Below, piece by piece: positions 47,911 to 56,801 of a stretch of 64,000 bases of DNA. The notes below the pieces were generated by a model. The model searched no databases, was not told the DNA's origin, and worked only from the letters and a program-made list of their open reading frames with translations. Made by a program: the position numbers and the translations under genes. The DNA lies in contig CAJJCS010000007.1 in the NCBI GenBank assembly GCA_905182755.1, positions 94,254 through 158,253 of the forward strand. Reading direction: 5' to 3'. Origin of the DNA: Aequorivita sp. HC6-5 (GTDB lineage: Bacteria > Bacteroidota > Bacteroidia > Flavobacteriales > Flavobacteriaceae). Positions within the stretch are counted from its first letter, which is position 1. Each line of letters begins with the position of its first letter.

Positions 47911-49059
47911 CTACTTATCCATATTAGAAATAATTGCTTCTAATCGCTCCAATCTTTTTTCTTGTTCTTTCATTTTTCCGTCTTGTTCTTTAATCTTTAC
48001 ATCTTGTTCTTTCATTTTTCCGTCTTGTTCTTTCATTTTTCCGTCTTGCTCTTTAAGTGCATTAATAAGAACAGGAACAAGTCCTTGATAGTTTACAGCT
48101 AACATATCTCTATCATCTGTGCTTACCAATTCTGGAAATACCTTTTGTATGTCTTGCGCCAATACGCCTATCTTTTGTTTTCCGTCTTTTTTCATTGTGT
48201 AACTCTTACCATCTATGAGTAATAGTCTTGCAAGTGTAGAGCCAAGTGATACGATGTTAGCCTTTAGTCTTGCATCAGAAGAAATTACTATATCGCCTTC
48301 TACTGTTAAGTCATTACTTAATGTAGCATCTCCATTAAACATTACTTTAAAAGCATCAGATGTGTTTGAACTATATGTTCCATTTCCAATTACAAAAGCG
48401 GGAGTTGCTGTAGAAAATGAAGTAGCACTTGTGGCTGAAGAACCACTTGAATTGTACTGTCCAATAACTAAAGAGCCATAATCACTTGCTGTTGTGCCAT
48501 TACCCATTGCTGTAGAAGCATATCCACTTGCTTCTGTGCTTTCTCCCATTGCTGTAGAAGAATTTCCACTTGCTGTTGTGCCATTACCCATTGCTGTAGA
48601 AGCATATCCACTTGCTATTGTGCCTAATCCCATTGCAGTAGAATAATCTTCACTTGCTTCTGTGTATCTTCCCATTGCTGTAGAAGAATTTCCACTTGCT
48701 TGTGTGTCTCTTCCCATTGCTGTAGAAAAATCTCCACTTGCTTGTGTGTCTCTTCCCATTGCTGTAGAAAAACCTCCACTTGCTTGTGTGTCTCTTCCCA
48801 TTGCTGTAGAATAATCTCCATTTGCTGTTGTGAAAGCTCCCATTGCTGTAGAAGCATATCCACTTGCTTGTGTGCCATTACCCATTGCTGTAGAAGCATA
48901 TCCACTTGCTGTTGTGAAAGCTCCCATTGCTGTAGCTTTATCTTCATTTGCCCATGCGAAAATGGTTTGGATAGCATTTGAGCCAGTTCCTTGAAACCAA
49001 AATTGCGCATTCATACTAAATCCGATAGTTAATGCTAAAATTGTAAATATGTTTTTCAT
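47911..49059 (-). CDS. YadA-head-repeat surface protein with peptidase S74 domain, copy 1
   Basis: A 382-residue protein with a signal peptide ending SMNAQ. It has about a dozen 14-residue head repeats (STAMGxxTxASGxx pattern, residues about 40-200). The peptidase S74 chaperone domain follows (SDARLKANIVSLG, residues about 265-345); in phage tail fibres and related proteins this domain helps trimerise a fibre and then cuts itself off at the Ser. The C-terminus has coiled-coil heptads EQDGKMK. No T9SS sorting domain is visible. Nearly identical to 50710-51816, which has two fewer heptads. The trimeric-fibre role is inferred. Confidence 0.85.
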   Translation of the reverse strand: MKNIFTILALTIGFSMNAQFWFQGTGSNAIQTIFAWANEDKATAMGAFTTASGYASTAMGNGTQASGYASTAMGAFTTANGDYSTAMGRDTQASGGFSTAMGRDTQASGDFSTAMGRDTQASGNSSTAMGRYTEASEDYSTAMGLGTIASGYASTAMGNGTTASGNSSTAMGESTEASGYASTAMGNGTTASDYGSLVIGQYNSSGSSATSATSFSTATPAFVIGNGTYSSNTSDAFKVMFNGDATLSNDLTVEGDIVISSDARLKANIVSLGSTLARLLLIDGKSYTMKKDGKQKIGVLAQDIQKVFPELVSTDDRDMLAVNYQGLVPVLINALKEQDGKMKEQDGKMKEQDVKIKEQDGKMKEQEKRLERLEAIISNMDK

Positions 49060-49078
49060 TGGTTAATTAAATTTATAA

Positions 49079-50644
49079 TTATTTTATAATTATTTTTTTA
49101 TTGAATATTTGATTTGCTGACCTTAGCTGCACAACATATAAACCGCTTGCTAGGCCATCTGTAGATACCCTCTGGGTTGCAGTTGCTGGGTTTAATGCTT
49201 TTTCTCGTACGCTCATACCAAGAATGTTATAAAGGGTAACATCTATTTGCCCTAAATCTGGGCTTATGCCCGCTATAGTAACAAAATTGTCTTTGTTTAC
49301 CTTGTATACATTGAGTGCGCTTATCCCTAAAGTATCCCCACTAGAGAGTACACTGTTGTCTTTAAAAACAATAAAGAACCTTTCTGCCCCGCTTAAATCA
49401 CTTTGCGCTACTAGCTCAAAGTCCTGGTCTTTTAATGAAGTAAAAGTGCCGTTTAAGGTGTCTTCTAGATATATATAGGTGTTTTCTGGCAACTCCATAT
49501 CTGCAATACTAACCCTAAAGGCTTGTCCTGCATTTTGACGTATCTCTAGAGGTACTCTAGCGTTTTGCAAGGCATCTATACCCATAGCGTTTATAGCAAA
49601 TGCAAATTCTTGACTACCCACAGGCAGTCTTGTGCTTAACTTGGTTGACTGGTTATACGCTCCTGCATCATACCCTGGGTCAAGGTCTAAGGAAAGACCA
49701 TTTTTAAAGTAAAATTGAGTTTTTGCTTGTTCTACATCTGCGTTGTATAGTTTTAATGCAAATCTATAAATTAGAGGCTGAGGGCCTAAAACAAAATCTC
49801 CACTGCCGGTAGTAGTTCGCATAGCTGTTGTGAAATTTAGCGCTGTATTAGAAGTGCTAGCTGCTGCTATAAAAAACCCTTGTCCTGGCGCTATAGAAAA
49901 AGCCCCAGAAGTAGTATTGTTGTAAGTATCGTAATCAGAGCCGTTCCAACCATAGAGCCCTAAAAAACTATCGTCAATAACAGCACTATTTACATCCATA
50001 AAGTTGGCAGCTCCTGCAGCAGTATTACCATTAATGTATGACGGGAAAGGGTTTGACACCAAATTCCATCTTCTACCAACTCCTTCATTAGCATCATTAT
50101 TATTTATAATATCAATATTTTGGGTTGTAGTTTTTATATCACCAGTAAAGGCTACGGTAGCACCATCTCCAGCGTTAGTTGCCATTGCATACCCTTGTCC
50201 AGGTGTAAAACTTCCTGTGTCTGTGTTGTCTGTAGCATATCTTTCCCACTGTCCGAGAAGCATTGTTAAACTGGGCAAAGGCGAAATTATCGCCAAGTAC
50301 CTTGATGTTAGCTCCGTTTGTCAGTTATAAAATCTGCAATAGACATATCAAGCAGGTGCCCCTACTAAATCCCAACCACCACCAAGGGCGTTAGTATCAT
50401 AAGCGTTTACATACCTATTGTAGATAACATCTCCCGTAGCTGTTCCTTCTACAATTATAGAAGAAAAATTATCTGCTGTTGAGTTTAGGGTAACAGTCCC
50501 TGTGTTGGTTAGGTTTCCAGCTGCAGTTAAATAACTAGTTTCGCTTACAGTAAGAGAACCGCCAGAATTAACAGTTAAGTTTCCTTGGGCAAAAATGCCT
50601 GAAGTAACTAGTACTAAGGCTAAAAGTATAATTATTTTTTTCAT
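49079..50644 (-). pseudogene. T9SS type A surface protein with several frameshifts
   Basis: The N-terminal frame (50644-50348) has a signal peptide ending IFAQ and a short beta-rich region to GGWDLVGAPA. The C-terminal frame (from about 50265 to 49079) carries a T9SS sorting domain (IDVTLYNILGMSVRE, GLYVVQL). Comparison with the related gene at 61800-63270 indicates three indels between 50262 and 50345. Together they would encode about 520 residues. It lies between the two S74 copies on the same strand. At least three indels in 90 bp suggest real decay or a poorly read patch. Confidence 0.8.
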
Positions 50645-50709
50645 TGTTTTTTGTTTTAATATTTGAAAAGTTAAATACTAGGGTTGTTAAATAAAACAAC
50701 CTTTTATTT

Positions 50710-51816
50710 CTATTTATCCATATTAGAAATAATTGCTTCTAATCGCTCCAATCTTTTTTCTTGTTCTATCATCTTTACATCTTGTTCTTTCATTTTTCCG
50801 TCTTGCTCTTTAAGTGCATTAATAAGAACGGGAACAAGTCCTTGATAGTTTACAGCTAACATATCTCTATCATCTGTGCTTACCAATTCTGGAAATACCT
50901 TTTGTATGTCTTGCGCCAATACGCCTATCTTTTGTTTTCCGTCTTTTTTCATTGTGTAACTCTTACCATCTATGAGTAATAGTCTTGCAAGTGTAGAGCC
51001 AAGTGATACGATGTTAGCCTTTAGTCTTGCATCAGAAGAAATTACTATATCGCCTTCTACTGTTAAGTCATTACTTAATGTAGCATCTCCATTAAACATT
51101 ACTTTAAAAGCATCAGATGTGTTTGAACTATATGTTCCATTTCCAATTACAAAAGCTGTGTTTGCTGTAGAAAATGAAGTAGCACTTGTGGCTGAAGAAC
51201 CACTTGAATTGTACTGTCCAATAACTAAAGAGCCATAATCACTTGCTGTTGTGCCATTACCCATTGCTGTAGAAGCATATCCACTTGCTTCTGTGCTTTC
51301 TCCCATTGCTGTAGAAGAATTTCCACTTGCTGTTGTGCCATATCCCATTGCTGTAGAAGCATATCCACTTGCTATTGTGCCTAATCCCATTGCAGTAGAA
51401 TAATCTTCACTTGCTTCTGTGTATCTTCCCATTGCTGTAGAAGAATTTCCACTTGCTTGTGTGTCTCTTCCCATTGCTGTAGAAAAATCTCCACTTGCTT
51501 GTGTGTCTCTTCCCATTGCTGTAGAAAAACCTCCACTTGCTTGTGTGTCTCTTCCCATTGCTGTAGAATAATCTCCATTTGCTGTTGTGAAAGCTCCCAT
51601 TGCTGTAGAAGCATATCCACTTGCTTGTGTGCCATTACCCATTGCTGTAGAAGCATATCCACTTGCTGTTGTGAAAGCTCCCATTGCTGTAGCTTTATCT
51701 TCATTTGCCCATGCGAAAATGGTTTGGATAGCATTTGAGCCAGTTCCTTGAAACCAAAATTGCGCATTCATACTAAATCCGATAGTTAATGCTAAAATTG
51801 TAAATATGTTTTTCAT
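50710..51816 (-). CDS. YadA-head-repeat surface protein with peptidase S74 domain, copy 2
   Basis: A 368-residue protein almost identical to copy 1 (47911-49059), with the same signal peptide, 14-residue head repeats and S74 domain. Differences are mainly the heptad count at the C-terminus and a few substitutions (for example NTAFVIG versus TPAFVIG). Similarity ends sharply at the coding boundaries. Unlike copy 1 it has its own island promoter block upstream, so the three genes 50710-51816, 49079-50644 and 47911-49059 could form one transcript. Confidence 0.85.
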   Translation of the reverse strand: MKNIFTILALTIGFSMNAQFWFQGTGSNAIQTIFAWANEDKATAMGAFTTASGYASTAMGNGTQASGYASTAMGAFTTANGDYSTAMGRDTQASGGFSTAMGRDTQASGDFSTAMGRDTQASGNSSTAMGRYTEASEDYSTAMGLGTIASGYASTAMGYGTTASGNSSTAMGESTEASGYASTAMGNGTTASDYGSLVIGQYNSSGSSATSATSFSTANTAFVIGNGTYSSNTSDAFKVMFNGDATLSNDLTVEGDIVISSDARLKANIVSLGSTLARLLLIDGKSYTMKKDGKQKIGVLAQDIQKVFPELVSTDDRDMLAVNYQGLVPVLINALKEQDGKMKEQDVKMIEQEKRLERLEAIISNMDK

Positions 51817-51833
51817 AATATAAATTGTTTAAT

Positions 51834-51927
51834 GTTTTGAACAAATATAAACAAAAGGATAAAGCGGTATGGTACAACCTTGATACAGAAAAACTTGAAA
51901 ACTTTGTTGAAAACGTTTTACCTCATC
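51834..51927 (-). promoter_or_regulatory. Island promoter block, copy 2, with core-side leader
   Basis: The 53-bp promoter block (TATATTTG at 51842-51849) is extended by about 40 bp that also occur next to promoter copy 4 (55731-55824). These two copies face the core module, whereas copies 1 and 3 abut terminators. Confidence 0.65.
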
Positions 51928-52315
51928 AAATATTTATAACTATCTGTTTTAGTTAATTGCAAGTATATTTATATATGTAAAACGCAAAACTTGATTTATA
52001 TCTGCGTTATATATATAGGAAGTATTTAAACTTGGTACATAGAAATACTAAAGACGTTTAGAGAGCCAAGACAATCTCTACAATAATCCTTACAGTTTCC
52101 TAGTAAGGTTTGACGTTATAAACTCGGATAGAGTGTGTAAGTGGGTAAGCACAGCAGTTTTTCCTTTGCCAGTAGTAATAGGCAACGCTGTGAATAGGTT
52201 TTCTGCCTTGATACTGATGGAGGTTCTTCATATGAAAAGAGTAATATCTTTTTTAGGTGAGGTTTGCAGAATACATATTTAGATAACAGAAAGTGTCTAG
52301 TAAAATAGTTTATTA
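51928..52315. other. Non-coding stretch between cargo and core module in unit A
   Basis: About 390 bp, A/T-rich. The left end keeps weak similarity to the same place in unit B. I see no convincing gene, tRNA or terminator; short inverted segments exist near 52150-52200. In unit B the corresponding region encodes a possible HTH protein, which is absent here. Confidence 0.5.
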
Positions 52316-52334
52316 AAAGTAGTTTGAAATAGAT

Positions 52335-52625
52335 ATGAATACAACTGGAAAGAAATTTGGAGGTAGACAAAAAGGGACACCTAATAAATTAAGTAATAAG
52401 ATAAAAGAAAAGCTATCAAAGCTAATAGATGAGGTTATAGCCTCTTTTGATATAGAAGATATGACAAAGGCTGAAAGACTAAAACTAATACAATTAGCAA
52501 TGCCTTATGTGCTTACAAAACCTCAACAAGAGGAAGTAGAACAACAACAAAACTTCACAGTAGAAATAATAGATAGATTAAGTGATTATTCAGATAAACA
52601 ACTTGATAATGCTATTAGAAATTAA
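52335..52625 (+). CDS. Core 96-residue protein with GRQKGTPNK motif, copy 1
   Basis: A 96-residue protein identical to the one at 56414-56704. The N-terminus (KKFGGRQKGTPNK) is basic and resembles the GRPKGTPNK-type leader of small phage- and element-encoded proteins, including some DUF5681-like or small-terminase-like proteins. The rest is helical and acidic. DNA binding is plausible but unproven. The downstream 37-residue ORF overlaps its end. It is the only protein shared intact by units A and B, so it probably serves the element, not the host. Confidence 0.75.
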   Translation: MNTTGKKFGGRQKGTPNKLSNKIKEKLSKLIDEVIASFDIEDMTKAERLKLIQLAMPYVLTKPQQEEVEQQQNFTVEIIDRLSDYSDKQLDNAIRN

Positions 52626-52722
52626 TAACCCAAGAGAAGCTATTATAGAAAGCTATACCAAACCAGTTTCTTACAAGAACTATATACTCTTTAGAGGAAA
52701 GGTGATTGTATGTTTTAGGTAG
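52609..52722 (+). CDS. Core 37-residue overlapping ORF, copy 1
   Basis: An ATG inside the end of the 96-residue gene opens a 37-residue frame beginning MLLEINNPREAIIESY and ending VIVCFR. The overlap of 17 bp and conservation in the second core copy suggest a coupled small gene, but the two copies are recent duplicates, so conservation is weak evidence. Function unknown. Confidence 0.4.
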   Translation: MLLEINNPREAIIESYTKPVSYKNYILFRGKVIVCFR

Positions 52723-52753
52723 GATTGGTTATATTTAAGTTAAATTTAAGATT

Positions 52754-53144
52754 ATGAAAAAACTACTTCTACTATTACTGTTTGTTCCTTTAGTTTCTTT
52801 TGGGCAAGATTGTCCTCCCTGTGAAGTTATCGCTAATGCTGATATGGAAATTACATCGATTAAATCAAGTTGGCCAAAGATTAAAAATAAAAGTATTGTT
52901 AAGATAAATAGTCTTACAAATATCCTTTATGAAAATCAAGACGATTATTGGGAACAATCGAAAAGATCTTCATGGTGGATGAAAGAAGGTCGAGATCCCT
53001 GGACTGAAAATGCAATATGCAATTGCTAAACTTAAAGAGGCAAAGGATTTGTTAGAATTAGATATGATGAGTTCTGAAGAATATGATAAATTAAGACAAG
53101 AATTAAAGCCTATTATAATGAACCAAACAGAGTTTCAACCCTAA
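52754..53144 (+). pseudogene. Secreted SHOCT-like protein, frameshifted
   Basis: The first frame (52754-53029) has a signal peptide (MKKLLLLLLFVPLVSFGQ) and about 70 residues. A second frame (53010-53144) encodes IAKLKEAKDLLELDMMSSEEYDKL, which resembles a SHOCT short C-terminal oligomerisation segment. Joining them by one base shift near 53015 would give one protein of about 130 residues. Its stop overlaps the stop of the integrase remnant on the opposite strand. It is the variable small gene of unit A. Confidence 0.6.
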
Positions 53145-53260
53145 ACCATAGGCATATCTTCCTCCTTCAGTTCAGCTATTTCTAAACCTCTTAAATAGGT
53201 TAAACTTACATTTATAGACGAATGTCCCATTGCTTTCTGTAGCTTGGTTAATTGAACCAG
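53141..53260 (-). pseudogene. 3' remnant of a tyrosine integrase gene
   Basis: About 120 bp matching the last 40 codons of the intact integrase at 57092-58144, including the stop, the GHSSINVSLTYL block with the catalytic tyrosine, and EDMPMV. The match ends just before the sulfatase stop codon. The rest of the gene and its att site are missing, so a deletion fused units A and B. Confidence 0.88.
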
Positions 53261-54568
53261 TTATTGTCTTATTTCTAATAATTCGTTTTCTAATTCAGTT
53301 TTAGCAGTTTGCTGCATAGTGTTCAAAGTCCCTAATAGCAAATCATTTTCTTCGTAAGGGTCTAATGATAGGTTATACATTTCTTCATTTCCATTGGCAA
53401 ATACAAATAATTTATATTCTCCGTTACTTATTGTCCAGATATTATTCGTGCCATTATTCAATTCTGAATATTGAAAGTTACGAATTTTTGATGGCTCAGT
53501 AAAAAGAGGCTGAAAACTCTTGCTGTCATTTATTTCTGAAGTTGGGCTTCCAGCTATTTGAGCAATAGTTGCAAACAAGTCTGAGCTAGTTATTAAATTA
53601 TCATCTTCATTCCCAATTCTTGTTACTCCCTGTCCAGAAACAAATAAAGGTGTATTAATTCCTCCTTGATATATTGAGCCTTTTACTGTAGAACTAGAAT
53701 ATGGTGATTGAGCCACTTGATTTGGAGTACCATTATCGCCAATAAAAATTATGATTGTATTATTTCTTTCATTCTCAGGAATGTTATCCAAAAGTCTTCC
53801 GATTTGAAAGTCCATTGCCTCAATTGCAGCCATATAATAAGGCATTGGGTCCATACCTGTAGAATAATCTGGTAAATTTCCTTGTGTGTGCATATTAGAA
53901 GGAGGTGTATGAAATGGTTTATGAGGCGCTGTATAAGCCAACCACAAAAACCAAGGTTTTTCCTGGGAGTTAATCCTGTCAATTGCCAAATCCGTAAATT
54001 TTTCAGTAATGTATTGCGTTTGATTTGTTTGCTGATCATCTTCTACTAGCACCCATTGATAATAGCTTTGAACTCCTCCTCTTGTTAATCCAGCATAATA
54101 ATCCATTCCCATCAATTCAGGGTTACTTATGTTGTTCCCGTTACCTGACAAATGCCATTTTCCTATAATAGAGGTATCATAGGCGTTATTGGTTTGTTGA
54201 TTAATATAACTTTGGAGTATAATTTCAGAATCACTGAGTATGTCATTCGCCCAATTTACATTTGTACGGAATCCATATTTTCCAGTAATAATTGAGGCTC
54301 TTGTAGGGGAACAAGTTGGATAAACCCAAAAATTATTAAAAGAGATGCCCTCATTCCTAATACTATTAATATTGGGAGTATTCGGTTTAATGATTCCTTC
54401 AGAAAATCCTGCAGTTGCATCTTTACCCATATCATCGGCAATAATTAATAAAATATTTGGCTTAGAAGGGTTTGTTTCTGTTTCACCACTTTCTACAACA
54501 TCTGAATTAATATCACCACTACACCCAACGATAAGAACAGTTAAAAATAAATAGAGTAGTTTTTTCAT
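53261..54568 (-). CDS. Sulfatase lipoprotein
   Basis: A 435-residue type I sulfatase starting at MKKLLYLFL (54568). The longer frame to 54619 only reads through the promoter block. C16 in VLIVGC is the lipid site. Metal ligands D45-D46 lie in LLIIADDMG, and the formylglycine site is C86 in C-S-P-T-R, with GKWHLSG and IGDNGTPN further on. It hydrolyses sulfate esters after cysteine is converted to formylglycine by a maturase that is not in this window. Marine Flavobacteria use such enzymes on algal sulfated polysaccharides. Promoter block 3 lies just upstream. Confidence 0.92.
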   Translation of the reverse strand: MKKLLYLFLTVLIVGCSGDINSDVVESGETETNPSKPNILLIIADDMGKDATAGFSEGIIKPNTPNINSIRNEGISFNNFWVYPTCSPTRASIITGKYGFRTNVNWANDILSDSEIILQSYINQQTNNAYDTSIIGKWHLSGNGNNISNPELMGMDYYAGLTRGGVQSYYQWVLVEDDQQTNQTQYITEKFTDLAIDRINSQEKPWFLWLAYTAPHKPFHTPPSNMHTQGNLPDYSTGMDPMPYYMAAIEAMDFQIGRLLDNIPENERNNTIIIFIGDNGTPNQVAQSPYSSSTVKGSIYQGGINTPLFVSGQGVTRIGNEDDNLITSSDLFATIAQIAGSPTSEINDSKSFQPLFTEPSKIRNFQYSELNNGTNNIWTISNGEYKLFVFANGNEEMYNLSLDPYEENDLLLGTLNTMQQTAKTELENELLEIRQ

Positions 54569-54575
54569 AATGTAT

Positions 54576-54628
54576 GTTTTGAACAAATATAAACAAAAGG
54601 ATAAAGCGGTATGATACAACCTTGATAC
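54576..54628 (-). promoter_or_regulatory. Island promoter block, copy 3 (sulfatase)
   Basis: Nearly identical to copies 1, 2 and 4, with TATATTTG at 54584-54591, about 16 bp from the sulfatase start. It is joined directly to the terminator of LRR copy 2, as copy 1 is joined to the S74 copy 1 terminator. Confidence 0.65.
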
Positions 54629-54629
54629 A

Positions 54630-54654
54630 GAAAACCCCTACTAAATTAAGGGTT
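54630..54654 (-). terminator. Terminator-like hairpin after LRR copy 2
   Basis: AACCC/GGGTT stem with an A/T loop and T-run on the minus strand, about 20 bp after the sorting-domain stop. Shorter relative of the hairpins at 46694 and 47853. Confidence 0.55.
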
Positions 54655-54674
54655 ATAGAGAGTTATTAAATTGT

Positions 54675-55723
54675 TTAATTCTTTATAAACTTTTTATTAG
54701 TTTGATTAACACCATCTGAAATTCTAATGATATAAACACCCTTTGATAATTCACTTACATTTATTTTATCAGTAGCACTTGTAGCAATTACCTCTGCTCC
54801 TAAAAGATTATATATAGAAACAGCTATTGGGTTTTTGTTTCCTTCTATAAATAGATAATTATCTGTTGGGTTTGGGTATATAAATACATCTAATTCAAGT
54901 GATTATCTCCTATACTTAATGCACACTCTGCTTCATTATTCACAAAGGTAGAATTTGGGTCTATATTTGTCCAGTTTGCATTGCTATAATCGGCATCATC
55001 TACATAGATACAAGTTAGGTTAGGATTGTTAGTTGAATAGAATAAAGCAAAGTTTGTATTGTTTCCGTTTCTAACATCTAAACTTGTTAATTGATTATTT
55101 TCACAATACAAATAAATCAAGGCATCATTATTGGTCACATCTAAACTTGTTAATTGATTGTTGTAAAAAAACAAACCATTCAAGGCAATATTATTACTAA
55201 CGTCTATACTTGTTAATTGATTATAAGAAAAATTAAAATTTGTCAAGGCATTATTATTGGTCACATCTAAACTTTTTAATTGATTGTTCTCACAAATTAA
55301 AACCTCCAAAGTAGTATTATTACTCACATCTATACTTGTTAATTGATTATACTCACAACGAAAATAAATCAAGGCAGGATTATTACTCACATCTATACTT
55401 GTTAATTGATTATTTGCACAAAACAAATACTCCAAGGCAGTATTATTACTCAAATCTATACTTGTTAATTGATTGTTATCACAAGACAAAATAGTCAAGT
55501 CAGTAAAATCCTCGATACCGGTCAAATCTGCAATATTTCTATAACCAACCTCTAAACTTGTCACATTACTAATATTAGCCGTTGGCACAGAACCATTAAT
55601 TGGAGCAGTATCATACCCTAAATCTATTAAGCCTTGTTCAAAATTAGGGTCTGGAATTAGTGTAGTCTGGCTAAAACCAACTAATGTAAATCCTAAAAAT
55701 AAGAGTAGAAGTAGTTTTTTCAT
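54675..55723 (-). pseudogene. Leucine-rich-repeat T9SS protein, copy 2, frameshifted near C-terminus
   Basis: Near-identical to copy 1, with the same signal peptide (start 55723), leucine-rich repeats and C-terminal region. Here the frame is correct through FVNNEAECALSIGDN but a G is missing near 54900, giving HLN and a stop at 54890. The sorting domain (YPNPTDNYLFIEG to FIKN) remains open in another frame to 54675. Because copies 1 and 2 break at different places, the ancestral gene can be rebuilt as one intact T9SS substrate of about 350 residues. Confidence 0.82.
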
Positions 55724-55730
55724 ATGTATT

Positions 55731-55824
55731 GTTTTGAACAAATATAAACAAAAGGATAAAGCGGTGTGGTACAACCTTGATACATAAAAACTTGAAAACT
55801 TTGTTGAAAACGTTTTACCTCATC
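55731..55824 (-). promoter_or_regulatory. Island promoter block, copy 4 (LRR copy 2), with core-side leader
   Basis: Carries TATATTTG at 55739-55746 and the same extension found at 51834-51927. It drives the second LRR gene. Confidence 0.65.
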
Positions 55825-55917
55825 TTCTACTTATAATTTTCTGTTTTATTTAATTGTAATTCTTGTTGAAAACGTAAATAAGCTAAATTTTAGCGTTATA
55901 TAACAAAGGAATTATTA

Positions 55918-56390
55918 TTGACAAGAAAAAGTACTTGGACAACAGAAGAATTAGAAAGTCTAGTTCAAATAAATAATCATAGAATAATGTATGATGGATA
56001 TGAATATAAGTGGGTTAGAAAGCTAAAAGATAAATGGGAGAGACACTTCATTCTTAACTTTAGTAATAAAAGAAAGGCTTTTTCTTATTTAAAATACAAC
56101 ATCGGCCTATATGGCCTAACGAGTTATTAGACAGAAAAAATATAACTGATAGAATTACCTCTTATAAGGAGTTAGAAGACATTTTACATACTCAAGAACA
56201 AACCCATAAAATACTTAACAGCGAGATGCCAACAATAGAAAAGATAAACCACTTAAGGCTTGTAAACAATGAGGTTTCAGCAACTGAATTATCAAATATG
56301 TTAGACGTATCATCCAGTATTATTTACAGACACATAAGAAACTTAAAAAGTGAGGTTCACTATTATGTGCTTAAAATGGAATTTTTGTGA
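55918..56390 (+). pseudogene. Possible HTH protein, frame broken
   Basis: A 70-residue frame beginning at TTG 55918 (TRKSTWTTEELESLVQ) ends at 56130. A second frame, open from about 56067 to 56390, encodes PIWPNELLDRKN and a helix-turn-helix-like segment (VSATELSNMLDVSSSIIYRHI). A single frameshift near 56105 would join them into about 157 residues. It sits just upstream of the core 96-residue gene, so a regulator of the element is plausible. The joining is inference; they could be two separate small ORFs. Confidence 0.4.
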
Positions 56391-56413
56391 ACTTAAAGTA
56401 GTTTGAAATAGAT

Positions 56414-56704
56414 ATGAATACAACTGGAAAGAAATTTGGAGGTAGACAAAAAGGGACACCTAATAAATTAAGTAATAAGATAAAAGAAAAGCTATCAAAG
56501 CTAATAGATGAGGTTATAGCCTCTTTTGATATAGAAGATATGACAAAGGCTGAAAGACTAAAACTAATACAATTAGCAATGCCTTATGTGCTTACAAAAC
56601 CTCAACAAGAGGAAGTAGAACAACAACAAAACTTCACAGTAGAAATAATAGATAGATTAAGTGATTATTCAGATAAACAACTTGATAATGCTATTAGAAA
56701 TTAA
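56414..56704 (+). CDS. Core 96-residue protein with GRQKGTPNK motif, copy 2
   Basis: Identical in protein sequence to 52335-52625. It lies between the possible HTH gene and the variable small membrane gene, with the integrase downstream on the opposite strand. Its placement next to an intact integrase makes unit B the best model of a functional element. The product has a basic leader and a helical body; its function is unknown. Confidence 0.75.
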   Translation: MNTTGKKFGGRQKGTPNKLSNKIKEKLSKLIDEVIASFDIEDMTKAERLKLIQLAMPYVLTKPQQEEVEQQQNFTVEIIDRLSDYSDKQLDNAIRN

Positions 56705-56801
56705 TAACCCAAGAGAAGCTATTATAGAAAGCTATACCAAACCAGTTTCTTACAAGAACTATATACTCTTTAGAGGAAAGGTGATTGTATGTTTTAGGTA
56801 G
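56688..56801 (+). CDS. Core 37-residue overlapping ORF, copy 2
   Basis: Same ORF as 52609-52722, overlapping the 96-residue gene by 17 bp. No family recognised. Confidence 0.4.
   Translation: MLLEINNPREAIIESYTKPVSYKNYILFRGKVIVCFR

Larger units (their letters stand above)
52316..52736 (+). repeat. Duplicated 421-bp core module, copy 1
   Basis: Aligns base for base with 56395-56815, with only one difference noticed (52723). It contains the 96-residue gene and the overlapping 37-residue ORF. Sequences diverge abruptly on both sides. Confidence 0.92.

Noticed and set aside
48480..48960. Regular 42-bp repeats that could resemble a CRISPR array
   Set aside because: The repeats are in frame, encode 14-residue YadA-head motifs and have no unique spacers. 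The 63-bp repeats in the LRR genes are coding for the same reason.
48624..49010. Glutamine/tryptophan-rich minus-strand frame and cysteine-rich plus-strand frame over the S74 repeats (also at 51381-51767)
   Set aside because: They are shadow frames of the 42-bp tandem repeats and are duplicated only because the real gene is duplicated.
52116..52370. 84-residue minus-strand frame upstream of the core
   Set aside because: It has no recognisable features, overlaps the core gene start and has no counterpart in unit B.
54569..54619. N-terminal extension MYHTALSFCLYLFKT shared by the sulfatase and LRR copy 2 frames
   Set aside because: It is the translation of the repeated promoter block. Proper signal peptides begin at the internal MKKLL starts.
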